A stretch of 9,933 bases of DNA from JADHUC01 sp964617665. GTDB lineage: Bacteria; Planctomycetota; Planctomycetia; Pirellulales; Pirellulaceae. The stretch spans positions 1 through 9,933 of the forward strand of contig CAZUAH010000514.1 in assembly GCA_964617665.1 (NCBI GenBank), given 5' to 3'. Below, one piece after another: positions 1-7,279 of this stretch. The notes beneath the pieces are model-generated. The model was not told where the DNA came from and searched no databases. It saw only the letters and a program-made list of their open reading frames with translations. Both the position numbers and the translations under genes were made by a program. Numbering within the stretch: position 1 is the first letter of the stretch; the number at the start of each line of letters is the position of its first letter.

Positions 1-2915
1 TGATAGGCCTGGGCCGCGTTGGGCCAGACTTTGACGGGGAATTCCGCCTTGACTCGCAGGATATCACTCCATTTCATCGCCCAGTAATCGAAATGCGCCG
101 ACCGGTCCAGGAGTCGGTCGATCAACGCGACGCGTTTGTTCTGGTCCGGATCTTCGATGAACGCTCTGGCCTCTTCCGCGGTAGGCAGCTTGCCCGTCAG
201 GTCCAAGAAGGCGCGACGGATAAACACTGCGTCGGAGCAGAGGGCCGGTTCGATACCCAACGACTTCAACTTCGTGAAGATAATCTCATCCAACCCGTTC
301 CTGGGCTGCGCCCGCTCAGGACTCTCCATAAGGTTTGCCACCTGCCTGGCGGCGAACAGCCGGTAGAGCACGGCCTTGGCATCATTGGCCAGATCGCGTT
401 TGTTGCTGGCGACTCCCCTGGCAGCCTGCCACGCATTCCGCGTTTTATCTTGTTCCGCCTGCGCCGGAGTGGCTATGCCTTCCGCCTTCTGGGCTGCCTG
501 TTCGTCCGCCACGTGTGACTCTTTGGCAGCGGCGATCCGCTTCTTGAGGTTCGCCAGGCCGTCGTCGGCCGTTTTCTTCCGCGCTTCGGCTCTAGCCAGC
601 GCCTGCGCGGCGCGGGTGGCCGCCACCGTCGCTCGGTCCAGCGTCGTTTGCTTTGGGGCCAGAGCTGCCCTGGCATCATTGGCCACTTTGCGCTTGGCGG
701 CAGCGTCGGCTGCGGTTTCCTTCATCACCGCATCGAGTTGGACGAGTTCCCCGGCCGCCTCCTGGGCCGCCTGGTATGCGGGGGAGGCGGCAGCCATCTT
801 GGCTTTGGCGTCCGCCAGGGCCTGATCGGCCGCTGTCTTCTGTGCCTGCGCTTCGGTCAGCTTCTGCGCTGCGGCCGTGGCCTGAGCCTGCGCCGCTTGC
901 TCGCTCTGCTGCACTTTGGCCAAGGCGGCCTTGGCATCGTCGGCCGCTTTGCGCTTGGCAGCGGCTTCGTCTGCAGCCTTCTTCTTTTCCTCCGGCGTTT
1001 TGGCAGCATCCTCGGCAATCGCCTTGGACGTGGCCTCAGCGGCCTGGGCCGCCTGCTCGGCGGTTTGAGAAGCCGTGGTGGCCGCGGCCAATTGGTTCTT
1101 GGCGTTCGCCAAAGCGTCGTCGGCCGTCTTCTTCTGTGCTTGCGCATCAGTCAGCTTCTTTGCGCCGGCCGCGACCTGAGCCTGTATGCGATCCACGCTC
1201 TGCTGCGCCGGTCCCAATGCAGCAGCGGCATCTGCGACGGCTTTGCGCTTGGCGGCGGCTTGTGCCGCCAACTGATTCTTCTCCGCTGCGACCTTCTCGA
1301 ATTCCGCGGCTGTGTCCTCGGCTGCCGCCAAAGCCGTGGTGGCACCCTCTATCTGTTTCTTGGCGTTCGCCAAGCCAGCTTCGGCCACTTTCTTCTGCGC
1401 CGTGGCCTGGGCCAGCTTTCCTGTAGCGGCCCTGGCCGGAGCCTGTGCCGCTTGCTCGGCCTGCTGGGCTTTGGCCAGCGCGGCCTTGGCATCGTCGGCC
1501 GCCGCGCGCTTGGCGACGGCGTCGGCTGCGGCCTGCTGTATCTGCTCCTGGGACCTGCCAGCACGTTCGGCCATCGTCTTGGCCTTGGCCCCTGCCGCCT
1601 GAGCGGCCTGCTCGGCCGCCTGGGAAGGTGCCGTGGCAGCGGCCACCTGGTTCTTGGCGGCCGCCAAGGCATCGTCGGCTGCCTTCTTCTGCGCCGGAGC
1701 GTCGGCCAGGTTCTTGGCGGCCGTGTTGACCTGGGCCTGTGCTTGCTGTTCCTTTTGCTGTGCCTGGGTCAAGGCGGTCTTAGCCGCGCCGGCTGCCGCA
1801 CGTTTGGCAGCGGCTTCGTCTGCGGCCTTCTTCTTTTCCTCCGGGGTCTTGGCGGCATCCTCGGCAATCGCTTTGGCCGTGGCCTCTGCAGCCTGGGCCG
1901 CCTGCTCGACTGCTTGGTGAGCGCTGGTAGCCGTGGCCACTTGGTTCTTGGCTGCCGCCAAGGCATCGTCGGCTGCTTTCTTCTGCGCCGGGGCGCTGGC
2001 CAGCTTTTGGGCGGCCGCAGTGGCTTGGGCCTGCGCTTGCTGCTGCTTCTGCTGCGTCTGGGTCAAGGCGGTCTTGGCCGCATCGGCCGCCTTGCGTTTG
2101 GCCGCTGCGTCGGCTGCAGCCTGCTGCTTCTCCGCCTCGGTGACCACTTTTGCGTTGGCCTCCGCAGCCAACGCCGCCTGCTCGGCTGCCTGGTGAGCAG
2201 TCGTGGCTGCGGCGACCTGGGTCTTGACAGCGGCGAGCGCTTCATCGGCTACCTTTTTCTGCGCCTCGGCTTCGGCCAGCTTCTGAGGCGCCTCGTTCAC
2301 CTGGGTCTGGAACTTCTGCTCGCTTTGCCGTGCTTTCTCCAAAGTGCCCTTGGCATTGTCAGCCACTCTGCGCTTGGCGGTCGCTTGGGTCGTGGCCGTC
2401 TTGGCTTCGTTGGCCAGTCTGTTGGCCGCGGCGGCTGCGGTCCTCGCCTTGGCTTCGGCCTCCTTGGCCACCGCCTCCGCCGCCTTGTAAGCTTCCTGCA
2501 GTGGTGCTGCGGCGGTTTTGGCCTCGGCCAACGCCTTGTCCAGCGGAGGCTTGGCGTTGGTCGCGTCGGTCAGGGCCTTGACGGCAGCGGGCACGGCGGC
2601 CTCGGCCCGCTGCAACTGTTGAACGCCCGGCTCGCCCGCCAAATTCTTCGCAGTATCGGCCTTCTGTCGCGCCGCGTTGGCCGCTTGCCTTGCCTTGGCG
2701 TATGCCGCGTCGGCCTTTTTCATGGTGTCAAATAGGGGGCCGACCGCAGCAGCACCCTCCTTGGCAGCCTTCTCGGCCGCATCGTAGGCGGCCTGCGCCT
2801 GGGCCTCTTCAGGGCTTGTCTCCGCCGCAGCGTTCGCCGTGGCCTCCGCTCCGGCCGATAACGAGCCTGACGATGCCAGCATAAACAGGACAAGTGCAAT
2901 CGTCTTTGTTTTCAT
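1..2915 (-). CDS. Secreted coiled-coil repeat protein with C-terminal DUF1549 (PSCyt2) domain, partial (3' end beyond window)
   Basis: The minus frame stays open from an ATG at 2915 to the left edge, giving 971 residues without a stop. An SD-like GAGGTGA at 2922-2928 lies 6 bases before the ATG and supports this start. Residues 1-25 are a Sec signal peptide: lysines, the hydrophobic stretch IALVLFMLASS, and small residues (SLSAGAEA) at the likely cleavage site. Residues 121-867 are eight alanine-rich coiled-coil units of 87-98 residues (listed separately). Residues 868-971 match the start of DUF1549, with the family-like stretches LDEIIFTKLKSLGIEPA, FIRRAFLDLTGKLPT and YWAMKWSDILRVKAEF. In planctomycetes DUF1549 is normally followed by DUF1553, and often preceded by the PSCyt1 cytochrome c domain. 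Here no CxxCH haem motif is visible, and the only cysteine is C893. The function of DUF1549 is not established. The coiled coil suggests a long structural spacer or oligomerisation module outside the cytoplasmic membrane; that is inference. Family assignment is secure from the motifs; the C-terminal half is unseen. Confidence 0.9.
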   Translation of the reverse strand, partial: MKTKTIALVLFMLASSGSLSAGAEATANAAAETSPEEAQAQAAYDAAEKAAKEGAAAVGPLFDTMKKADAAYAKARQAANAARQKADTAKNLAGEPGVQQLQRAEAAVPAAVKALTDATNAKPPLDKALAEAKTAAAPLQEAYKAAEAVAKEAEAKARTAAAAANRLANEAKTATTQATAKRRVADNAKGTLEKARQSEQKFQTQVNEAPQKLAEAEAQKKVADEALAAVKTQVAAATTAHQAAEQAALAAEANAKVVTEAEKQQAAADAAAKRKAADAAKTALTQTQQKQQQAQAQATAAAQKLASAPAQKKAADDALAAAKNQVATATSAHQAVEQAAQAAEATAKAIAEDAAKTPEEKKKAADEAAAKRAAAGAAKTALTQAQQKEQQAQAQVNTAAKNLADAPAQKKAADDALAAAKNQVAAATAPSQAAEQAAQAAGAKAKTMAERAGRSQEQIQQAAADAVAKRAAADDAKAALAKAQQAEQAAQAPARAATGKLAQATAQKKVAEAGLANAKKQIEGATTALAAAEDTAAEFEKVAAEKNQLAAQAAAKRKAVADAAAALGPAQQSVDRIQAQVAAGAKKLTDAQAQKKTADDALANAKNQLAAATTASQTAEQAAQAAEATSKAIAEDAAKTPEEKKKAADEAAAKRKAADDAKAALAKVQQSEQAAQAQATAAAQKLTEAQAQKTAADQALADAKAKMAAASPAYQAAQEAAGELVQLDAVMKETAADAAAKRKVANDARAALAPKQTTLDRATVAATRAAQALARAEARKKTADDGLANLKKRIAAAKESHVADEQAAQKAEGIATPAQAEQDKTRNAWQAARGVASNKRDLANDAKAVLYRLFAARQVANLMESPERAQPRNGLDEIIFTKLKSLGIEPALCSDAVFIRRAFLDLTGKLPTAEEARAFIEDPDQNKRVALIDRLLDRSAHFDYWAMKWSDILRVKAEFPVKVWPNAAQAY
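315..2555 (-). repeat. Tandem coding repeat: eight ~98-residue Ala-rich coiled-coil units
   Basis: Eight units lie head to tail inside the DUF1549 gene, read on the minus strand: 2555-2262, 2261-1986, 1985-1692, 1691-1398, 1397-1137, 1136-843, 842-582 and 581-315. Their lengths are 98, 92, 98, 98, 87, 98, 87 and 89 residues. Most units after the first open with a QKK-type sequence followed by a conserved ADDALA-like stretch, and every unit carries KR near position 61 of the full-length form. Hydrophobic residues at unit positions 9, 16, 72, 86 and 93 are all in one heptad register, and 98 residues is exactly 14 heptads. In the unit at 1985-1692, 39 of 98 residues are Ala; Lys, Gln, Asp and Glu make up much of the rest. 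A degenerate further unit may precede the array at residues 23-120, because V108 and L115 keep the same register. The shorter units lose 6-11 residues in the first half or middle of the unit. Confidence 0.88.
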
Positions 2916-2921
2916 CTCGAG

Positions 2922-2928
2922 TCACCTC
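2922..2928 (-). promoter_or_regulatory. Ribosome binding site of the DUF1549 gene
   Basis: The minus strand reads GAGGTGA followed by CTCGAG and then the ATG at 2915. This is a good Shine-Dalgarno sequence at normal spacing, and it fixes the start immediately before a clear signal peptide. Confidence 0.75.
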
Positions 2929-2940
2929 AAACGTGGCTAG

Positions 2941-2975
2941 GGTTCACCGCGAATCTATGATTGGCGGAATGAACC
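2941..2975. repeat. Imperfect inverted repeat in the divergent intergenic region
   Basis: GGTTCA-CCGC at 2941-2950 pairs with GCGG-AA-TGAACC at 2964-2975. This gives a 10-bp stem with a two-base bulge and a 13-base loop. It ends 12 bases upstream of the ribosome binding site of the minus-strand DUF1549 gene. It could be a leader hairpin of that gene or a two-fold operator; nothing in the sequence decides between these. Confidence 0.5.
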
Positions 2976-2981
2976 GGGCAA
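2952..2981 (-). promoter_or_regulatory. Weak candidate sigma70-type promoter for the DUF1549 gene
   Basis: On the minus strand a -35-like TTGCCC (2981-2976) and a -10-like TAGATT (2957-2952) are separated by 18 bases. They would start a transcript about 30 bases before the start codon. Neither box is a strong match, and the pair overlaps the inverted repeat at 2941-2975. This is a suggestion only. Confidence 0.25.
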
Positions 2982-3384
2982 CGGTCAATTTGCTTTCCAA
3001 ACTATTTTGTACGGTTTGTGAGCCCGTCCAGGGCCGACGGTGGCTTCGGGCGGGCGTCACGCTATATGAATCTCCGGTGTGTCAGTTGTGCTTGACCGGC
3101 AAATTATTCAGGGTGGGTGATACGGCGTGCGCATTGCGAGCGGGCTGCAGATGCTTGCCCAAGTCAAGCTGGACACATCATCCCTCATCACACAATAATG
3201 CCAAGTCACACTGCGAATTGCAAGCGTCTTTTCCAATTTGGGGAAGTTGGGCGCTAAAATAGCTAATCCCCACCGGTTCCGAGTAGGCCCCGCCCCCAAC
3301 AACCGCTACACTCTGAGTGCATTTGCCCCTCATTTGTGCAAGAATCGCGGCGGGCAACACGGGCACGTAATGGAATGAACCTAC

Positions 3385-3389
3385 GGAGA
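3385..3389 (+). promoter_or_regulatory. Ribosome binding site selecting the kinase start at 3396
   Basis: GGAGA at 3385-3389 lies 6 bases before the ATG at 3396. The in-frame ATG at 3375 and GTG at 3336 have no comparable purine-rich sequence at the right distance. From 3396 the receiver domain begins about 15 residues in, as is usual. Confidence 0.6.
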
Positions 3390-3395
3390 TCAATA

Positions 3396-6300
3396 ATGGA
3401 CGCGGTATCGCAGGCCGCCGTTCGAGGTCGAGCCTCGCGAGTCTTGATCGTCGAGCATGATGACCATGAACTGGGTGCCCTGGCAGCCATCCTGAAAGAC
3501 GAAGGATTCGACACGATCGGCTGCTCCAGCGCGGCCGAGGCTCTCCAGTACGTCAGAAAAGAGAATATCGCCGTAGCGATTGTAGATCCGAGCCTGCCTG
3601 CATCGAATGGCACCGAATTGCTGAAGCGATTCCAGGAGCTTGGCAACAACGTACCCGTCGTTGTTCATACTGCGCATGCGTCCTACGAATCCGCCAAGCA
3701 CGCCATCAATCACGGTGCTTTTGGATACGTCGAAAAGGCGTGCGATCCGGACGAAATCGTGTACCACGTCCGCCGGGCATTTCAGCAGCACTTGGAGCAA
3801 TACGCCGACGAACTGGAAGTCGCAGTAGCCGCGCGAACTCGGGAGCTACAGGATGCGTGCGAGGAGCTTGGTTGCGAAATCAACCGGCGCGAACGGGCGA
3901 CCGAGGCACTGGCGCGAAGCGAGTCGCTACTTGCCACGATTCTCGAGACGGCGCCTGCGGGCGTAGGACTGCTTCACGACCGCGTCTTTCAGTGGGTCAA
4001 TCTTCCCATGTTGGAAATGACCGGCTACCACGTGGACGATTTGCTCGGACAGAATGCGCAAATGCTCTACGAGACCGTGGAGGAGTACGAGCGAGTCGGC
4101 CGAGTGAAGTACGACCAGATTCGCGCGACGGGCACTGGCGAGATCGACACACAATGGCGTCGCAAAGACGGAAAGATCATCCATGTTCATCTCCGATCGA
4201 CTGCGGTAGATCGAGAAGATTTGACTGCTGGCGTGATCTTCACTGCGACGGACATCACGAAACGCAAACAAGCCGAAAGGGCCTTGCGAGCGAGTGAAGC
4301 GAAGTATCGATCGATGTTCGAGGATTCGCCCGAGATGATCGTTCTGATCGACGCGCAGGGAAGACTTTCGGAAACGAACGGCCGAGCGATCGAATGGTTG
4401 GGATACGCGGACGAGGATTTCCACGGGAAACACTTCACCAAACTGCCCATCTGGTCCAGAAAGGACAAGGCAAGACTTCGCGACCTGTTCTCGCAACGAA
4501 CGGCCGGCAAGCAGATCGCGCCCTATGACGTCGACTTCATCTGCGAGGACGGCTCGACCTTGGCGTGCCGCGTGCACGGTACCCTTGTGAAGGACACGGT
4601 AGGCGAAATCTCCCACGTGCTAATGATGGTCTCCGATGTGAGCCAGCAGAAAAAGATGGAGGCAGCGCTGCGTGAGAGCGAAGAACAATATCGAGATTTG
4701 GTGGAAATGTCTCCTGACGGCATTGCCACGTTGGACTTGAGAGGGAAGATCACTTCCAGCAACGCGGCTTCGAACCAACTTCTCGGATACACGAATGATG
4801 AGGTGCTGGGACAACCCTTCTGGCGTCTCGGGATGCTTCGGCCGAAAGACGTGCCCAAGTACCTTCGACAATTTGTATCCGTGATCCGCGGCAAACCGAC
4901 GCCACCGCTGGAGGTCATTTGCACAGACAAGACTGGAGCACCCCACACACTAGAGTGCCGATTACGTTTGATACGAACTGATGGCCGCATCGTCGGGTTG
5001 CAGGTGACCAGCCGAGACGTTACGGACCGAAAGCAGGCCGAACGGGCGCTGCGCGCGGCACGTGATCAGGCCCAGCAGTATCTGGACATCGCTCGCGTGA
5101 TGTTCGTAGCACTAGACGGAAACGGCAACATCACGCTGGTGAATCGGTGCAGTTGCGAGCTTCTCGGATACTGCGAAGAAGATCTCATTGGCACAAGCTG
5201 GTTCGAGACCTGCCTACCCGAGGCGATCCGTACCCAAGTCCGAAAGGTCTATCAGAGGCTGATGGCGGACGAAGTCGAGCCTTCTGAGTACTACGAAAAC
5301 CCTGTGCTGACGCGCGACGGGACAGAACGGCTGATCGCTTGGCGCAATACGATCCTGCGCGACAACGAAGGAATGATCGTAGGCACCCTCAACTCGGGCG
5401 AGGATATCACCGAACGGAAAGAAGCTCACGACGCCTTGAGAGTCTCCGAGGCACGGCTTCGATTGCTGGTTGAACAGTCGCCGGTTGGTATCGTCCTGTA
5501 CCGCCCTGATGGCTCGGTCCGATATGCCAATCCCGCAGCCAGAAAGATGCACCGCCTGTCTGAAGAAGCCCAACAGTACTTGCTGGCAAACTACAACGTC
5601 CTTGAAGATGCGCAGTTGGACGCGAAGGGGCTGTTGCGGTATATCAAGAGGGCCTTTGAGGGAAAGCCGGTGACGCTGCCCACAGTCAAGTATGACCCCA
5701 AGGACTCGGCCATCACGCAAAGCTTGTGGGAGCAGACGATTTGGCTTGATAGCTTTGTCTATCCGGTCAAAGATGAAGACGGCCGGCTGCAAGAAGTGGT
5801 TGTCGTGCACAACGACATAACCGAGCGCAAATTGACCGAGGAGCGACTCCACGACCTCGAAGCGGAAATGGCCCACATAGGTCGCGTACACACGGTTGGC
5901 GAAATGGCAGCCACGTTGGCGCACGAGATCAACCAACCGCTGTACTCCATCGCCAATTATGTGCGAGGTGTCAAGCGCCGCATCAATAGAGAGGCCATGG
6001 ACTTCGATCAGTTGGTCGACGTGATGGACAGAGTCTCCAACGAGGTTGACCGAGCGGCGGGCATCATTTCACGCCTGCGCGAATTCGTACGCAAGGGACG
6101 GCCACGGCGTTCCACGGTGTACGTCGCGGAGCTTGTCGACGACGTGATGAAGCTGTTGGAACCGGAAATCCATCGGAATCGCATCACGGTGTACCGACGA
6201 TTGCACGACGACATTCCAACTGTGACCGCCGATTCAGTTCAGATTCGACAGGTTGTCGTGAACCTGGTCCGCAATGCAATGGACGCAATGTCAGAATTGC

Positions 6301-6611
6301 CGGACGAACGGCGGGTATTGACCATCGCGGTCAAATCTGCAGAAGATGCAAATATCGAGATCGCCGTTTCGGATAACGGCAAAGGTCTACCCTCGGATAT
6401 TGCCGATAGTGTCTTCGAGCCGTTTTTCACGACCAAAGACGAAGGGCTAGGCATCGGATTGGCGATTAGCCGAACGATTGTCGAGGCGCACGGTGGACGA
6501 TTGTGGGCGGCTCCGAACCAGCCGCACGGGACTGCTTTCTCCTTTACCATACCAATCATGAGCGAAGAGACGGAAGATGAACTTGAAGCCCGTAGTTTTC
6601 CTCGTGGATGA
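3396..6611 (+). CDS. Soluble hybrid sensor histidine kinase: REC, five PAS domains, FixL-type HisKA and HATPase
   Basis: The product has 1071 residues and no signal peptide or membrane segment, so it is cytoplasmic. An N-terminal receiver (about 15-130) keeps the acidic residues in VEHDDHE, phospho-acceptor D64 in VDPSLP, T92 and K114. A charged helical linker (about 130-175) follows. Five PAS units come next, at about 176-291, 302-419, 430-545, 557-673 and 685-812. Most end in the DIT-type motif (TDITKRKQAERAL, RDVTDRKQAERAL, EDITERK, NDITERK). The kinase core has the phospho-accepting H843 in GEMAATLAHEINQPL, an N box (QVVVNLVRNAMDA, 952-964), a G1 box (SDNGKG), the F box FFTTKDEG, and GLGIGL. 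The H box resembles the FixL/TodS type. It should autophosphorylate at H843 and pass phosphate to the regulator encoded next, whose start it overlaps by 35 bases. A receiver at the N terminus rather than the C terminus suggests a second input from another kinase. No PAS shows the FixL haem-binding pattern that I can recognise, so the ligand is unknown. The GTG at 3336 would add 20 residues. Confidence 0.95.
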   Translation: MDAVSQAAVRGRASRVLIVEHDDHELGALAAILKDEGFDTIGCSSAAEALQYVRKENIAVAIVDPSLPASNGTELLKRFQELGNNVPVVVHTAHASYESAKHAINHGAFGYVEKACDPDEIVYHVRRAFQQHLEQYADELEVAVAARTRELQDACEELGCEINRRERATEALARSESLLATILETAPAGVGLLHDRVFQWVNLPMLEMTGYHVDDLLGQNAQMLYETVEEYERVGRVKYDQIRATGTGEIDTQWRRKDGKIIHVHLRSTAVDREDLTAGVIFTATDITKRKQAERALRASEAKYRSMFEDSPEMIVLIDAQGRLSETNGRAIEWLGYADEDFHGKHFTKLPIWSRKDKARLRDLFSQRTAGKQIAPYDVDFICEDGSTLACRVHGTLVKDTVGEISHVLMMVSDVSQQKKMEAALRESEEQYRDLVEMSPDGIATLDLRGKITSSNAASNQLLGYTNDEVLGQPFWRLGMLRPKDVPKYLRQFVSVIRGKPTPPLEVICTDKTGAPHTLECRLRLIRTDGRIVGLQVTSRDVTDRKQAERALRAARDQAQQYLDIARVMFVALDGNGNITLVNRCSCELLGYCEEDLIGTSWFETCLPEAIRTQVRKVYQRLMADEVEPSEYYENPVLTRDGTERLIAWRNTILRDNEGMIVGTLNSGEDITERKEAHDALRVSEARLRLLVEQSPVGIVLYRPDGSVRYANPAARKMHRLSEEAQQYLLANYNVLEDAQLDAKGLLRYIKRAFEGKPVTLPTVKYDPKDSAITQSLWEQTIWLDSFVYPVKDEDGRLQEVVVVHNDITERKLTEERLHDLEAEMAHIGRVHTVGEMAATLAHEINQPLYSIANYVRGVKRRINREAMDFDQLVDVMDRVSNEVDRAAGIISRLREFVRKGRPRRSTVYVAELVDDVMKLLEPEIHRNRITVYRRLHDDIPTVTADSVQIRQVVVNLVRNAMDAMSELPDERRVLTIAVKSAEDANIEIAVSDNGKGLPSDIADSVFEPFFTTKDEGLGIGLAISRTIVEAHGGRLWAAPNQPHGTAFSFTIPIMSEETEDELEARSFPRG

Positions 6612-7179
6612 CGATTCCGAAGCACTGAATTCGTTGCGCTATTTGCTGGAATCAGATGGCCTTGAAGTCGAGTGCTTTCAATTCGCACAGCAGTTTCTCG
6701 AGGCATACGATCCCCAAAGGCCCGCGTGCTTGGTGTTGGACGTGCGAATGCCCGAGATGGACGGCCTCGCGTTACAGGAGCGGCTGGGCAGACTGGGCGA
6801 ACACCTACCAATCATCTTTGTCACCGGCCATGGGGATGTTCCCACGTCGGTGCAAGCGATGAAGGGTGGCGCGGTAGATTTCCTGGAAAAGCCTGTGGAC
6901 GACGACGTACTGCTGGAGCGGGTACGCCAAGCCCTGGCGGAAGATCTGCAGCGACTTCGCCGGGAGATCGAACAACGCGATATCCAGTTGCGCATCGACG
7001 CACTTTCGCCACGGGAAAGCGAAGTGATGCAGTTGCTGTATGACGGGAAGGCAAATAAGCAGGTTGCCGCACAGCTTGGGATCTCGATACAGACAGCGGC
7101 CAAGCACCGAACACGCGCGCTGTCAAAGATGGGCGTTAAGAACGAGACGGAATTGGTTCGGTTGCTTGCAGGGTGGTGA
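6577..7179 (+). CDS. FixJ-type response regulator with LuxR-family HTH output domain
   Basis: The product has 200 residues. The receiver domain (about 5-120) has the acidic cluster D11-D13, phospho-acceptor D55 in VLDVRMPEMDG, T83 in FVTGHGD and K105 in FLEKPVDD. This is the full set for phosphorylation. A helical linker (about 120-140) leads to a LuxR/GerE helix-turn-helix (about 141-198), with LSPRESEVMQLL, NKQVAAQLGIS and the recognition-helix region TAAKHRTRALSKMG. The length and motif pattern match the FixJ/TodT/StyR group of transcription regulators. The ATG at 6577 lies inside the 3' end of the kinase gene in another frame, which suggests translational coupling. A weak GAAGAGA at 6564-6570 may serve as ribosome binding site. 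The start is supported because the receiver begins within five residues of it. It is the likely phosphorylation partner of the upstream kinase. Its target promoters are not evident from the sequence. A strong terminator follows about 100 bases after its stop. Confidence 0.95.
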   Translation: MNLKPVVFLVDDDSEALNSLRYLLESDGLEVECFQFAQQFLEAYDPQRPACLVLDVRMPEMDGLALQERLGRLGEHLPIIFVTGHGDVPTSVQAMKGGAVDFLEKPVDDDVLLERVRQALAEDLQRLRREIEQRDIQLRIDALSPRESEVMQLLYDGKANKQVAAQLGISIQTAAKHRTRALSKMGVKNETELVRLLAGW

Positions 7180-7257
7180 TCGAACCTGTGCGAAATATTC
7201 GCATGTCGACGGGACTTCTCCGTGACCGATAAGTGTTACTGAGTCGATCCGAGTGAG

Positions 7258-7274
7258 TTGGCACTGCCATTGCC
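7258..7274 (+). promoter_or_regulatory. Sigma54-like -24/-12 sequence, probably fortuitous
   Basis: TTGGCACTGCCATTGCC has the GG (7260-7261) and GC (7272-7273) of a sigma54 promoter at the correct 10-base gap, within otherwise consensus TGGCAC and TTGC boxes. A start about 12 bases downstream would fall in the terminator stem, and no plus-strand gene follows until 8237. The match is good but the context argues against a normal promoter. Confidence 0.2.
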
Positions 7275-7279
7275 TGCCT

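Larger units (their letters stand above)
2916..3395. other. Divergent intergenic region, 480 bases
   Basis: This region separates the minus-strand DUF1549 gene from the plus-strand kinase gene and must hold both promoters. It contains the inverted repeat at 2941-2975. It also has two CATTTG copies at 3320-3325 and 3331-3336 (11 bases apart, one helical turn) and a TAAAAT inside GCTAAAATAGC near 3250-3260 that has no convincing -35 partner. No RNA gene is recognisable. Short open frames here, such as 2894-3262 plus and 3108-3302 minus, show no family features, and the first starts inside the DUF1549 gene, so I do not call them. Confidence 0.6.

Noticed and set aside
93..518. Plus-strand open frames of 141 and 149 codons (93-518 and 376-825)
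   Set aside because: They are antisense to the DUF1549 and late repeat coding sequence, show no family motifs, and have no supporting start signals.
315..2555. A CRISPR or other DNA-level repeat array in the left third
   Set aside because: The periodicity is protein coding: the unit length is a multiple of three, one frame is open throughout, and variation is concentrated at synonymous or conservative positions. There are no short identical repeats with unique spacers.
648..2735. A 695-codon plus-strand open frame antisense to the coiled-coil gene, encoding a Gly/Leu/Arg/Cys-rich product
   Set aside because: It is the complement of the alanine-rich repeat, whose GCC, GCG and AAG codons read as Gly, Arg and Leu codons and give few stops. 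The minus frame has a signal peptide, a ribosome binding site, a regular heptad repeat and a DUF1549 domain. The plus product has no recognisable fold and simply mirrors the repeat.
2894..3262. A 122-codon plus-strand frame in the gap before the kinase
   Set aside because: It starts inside the DUF1549 signal-peptide region, overlaps that gene's ribosome binding site, and shows no domain or signal. It is probably chance.
3336..3395. An upstream GTG (3336) and ATG (3375) as kinase starts
   Set aside because: Neither has a convincing ribosome binding site. The added residues are not part of the receiver fold, and GGAGA at 3385-3389 favours 3396.
3927..4616. Minus-strand frames inside the kinase gene, including 229 codons here and 240 codons at 5214-5936
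   Set aside because: They lie wholly within strongly coding plus-strand sequence with intact PAS and kinase motifs. Their products show no family features.
7189..7203. A small palindrome TGCGAA-ATA-TTCGCA after the regulator stop as a terminator
   Set aside because: The stem is only six pairs with no T-run. A much better terminator lies at 7280-7323.
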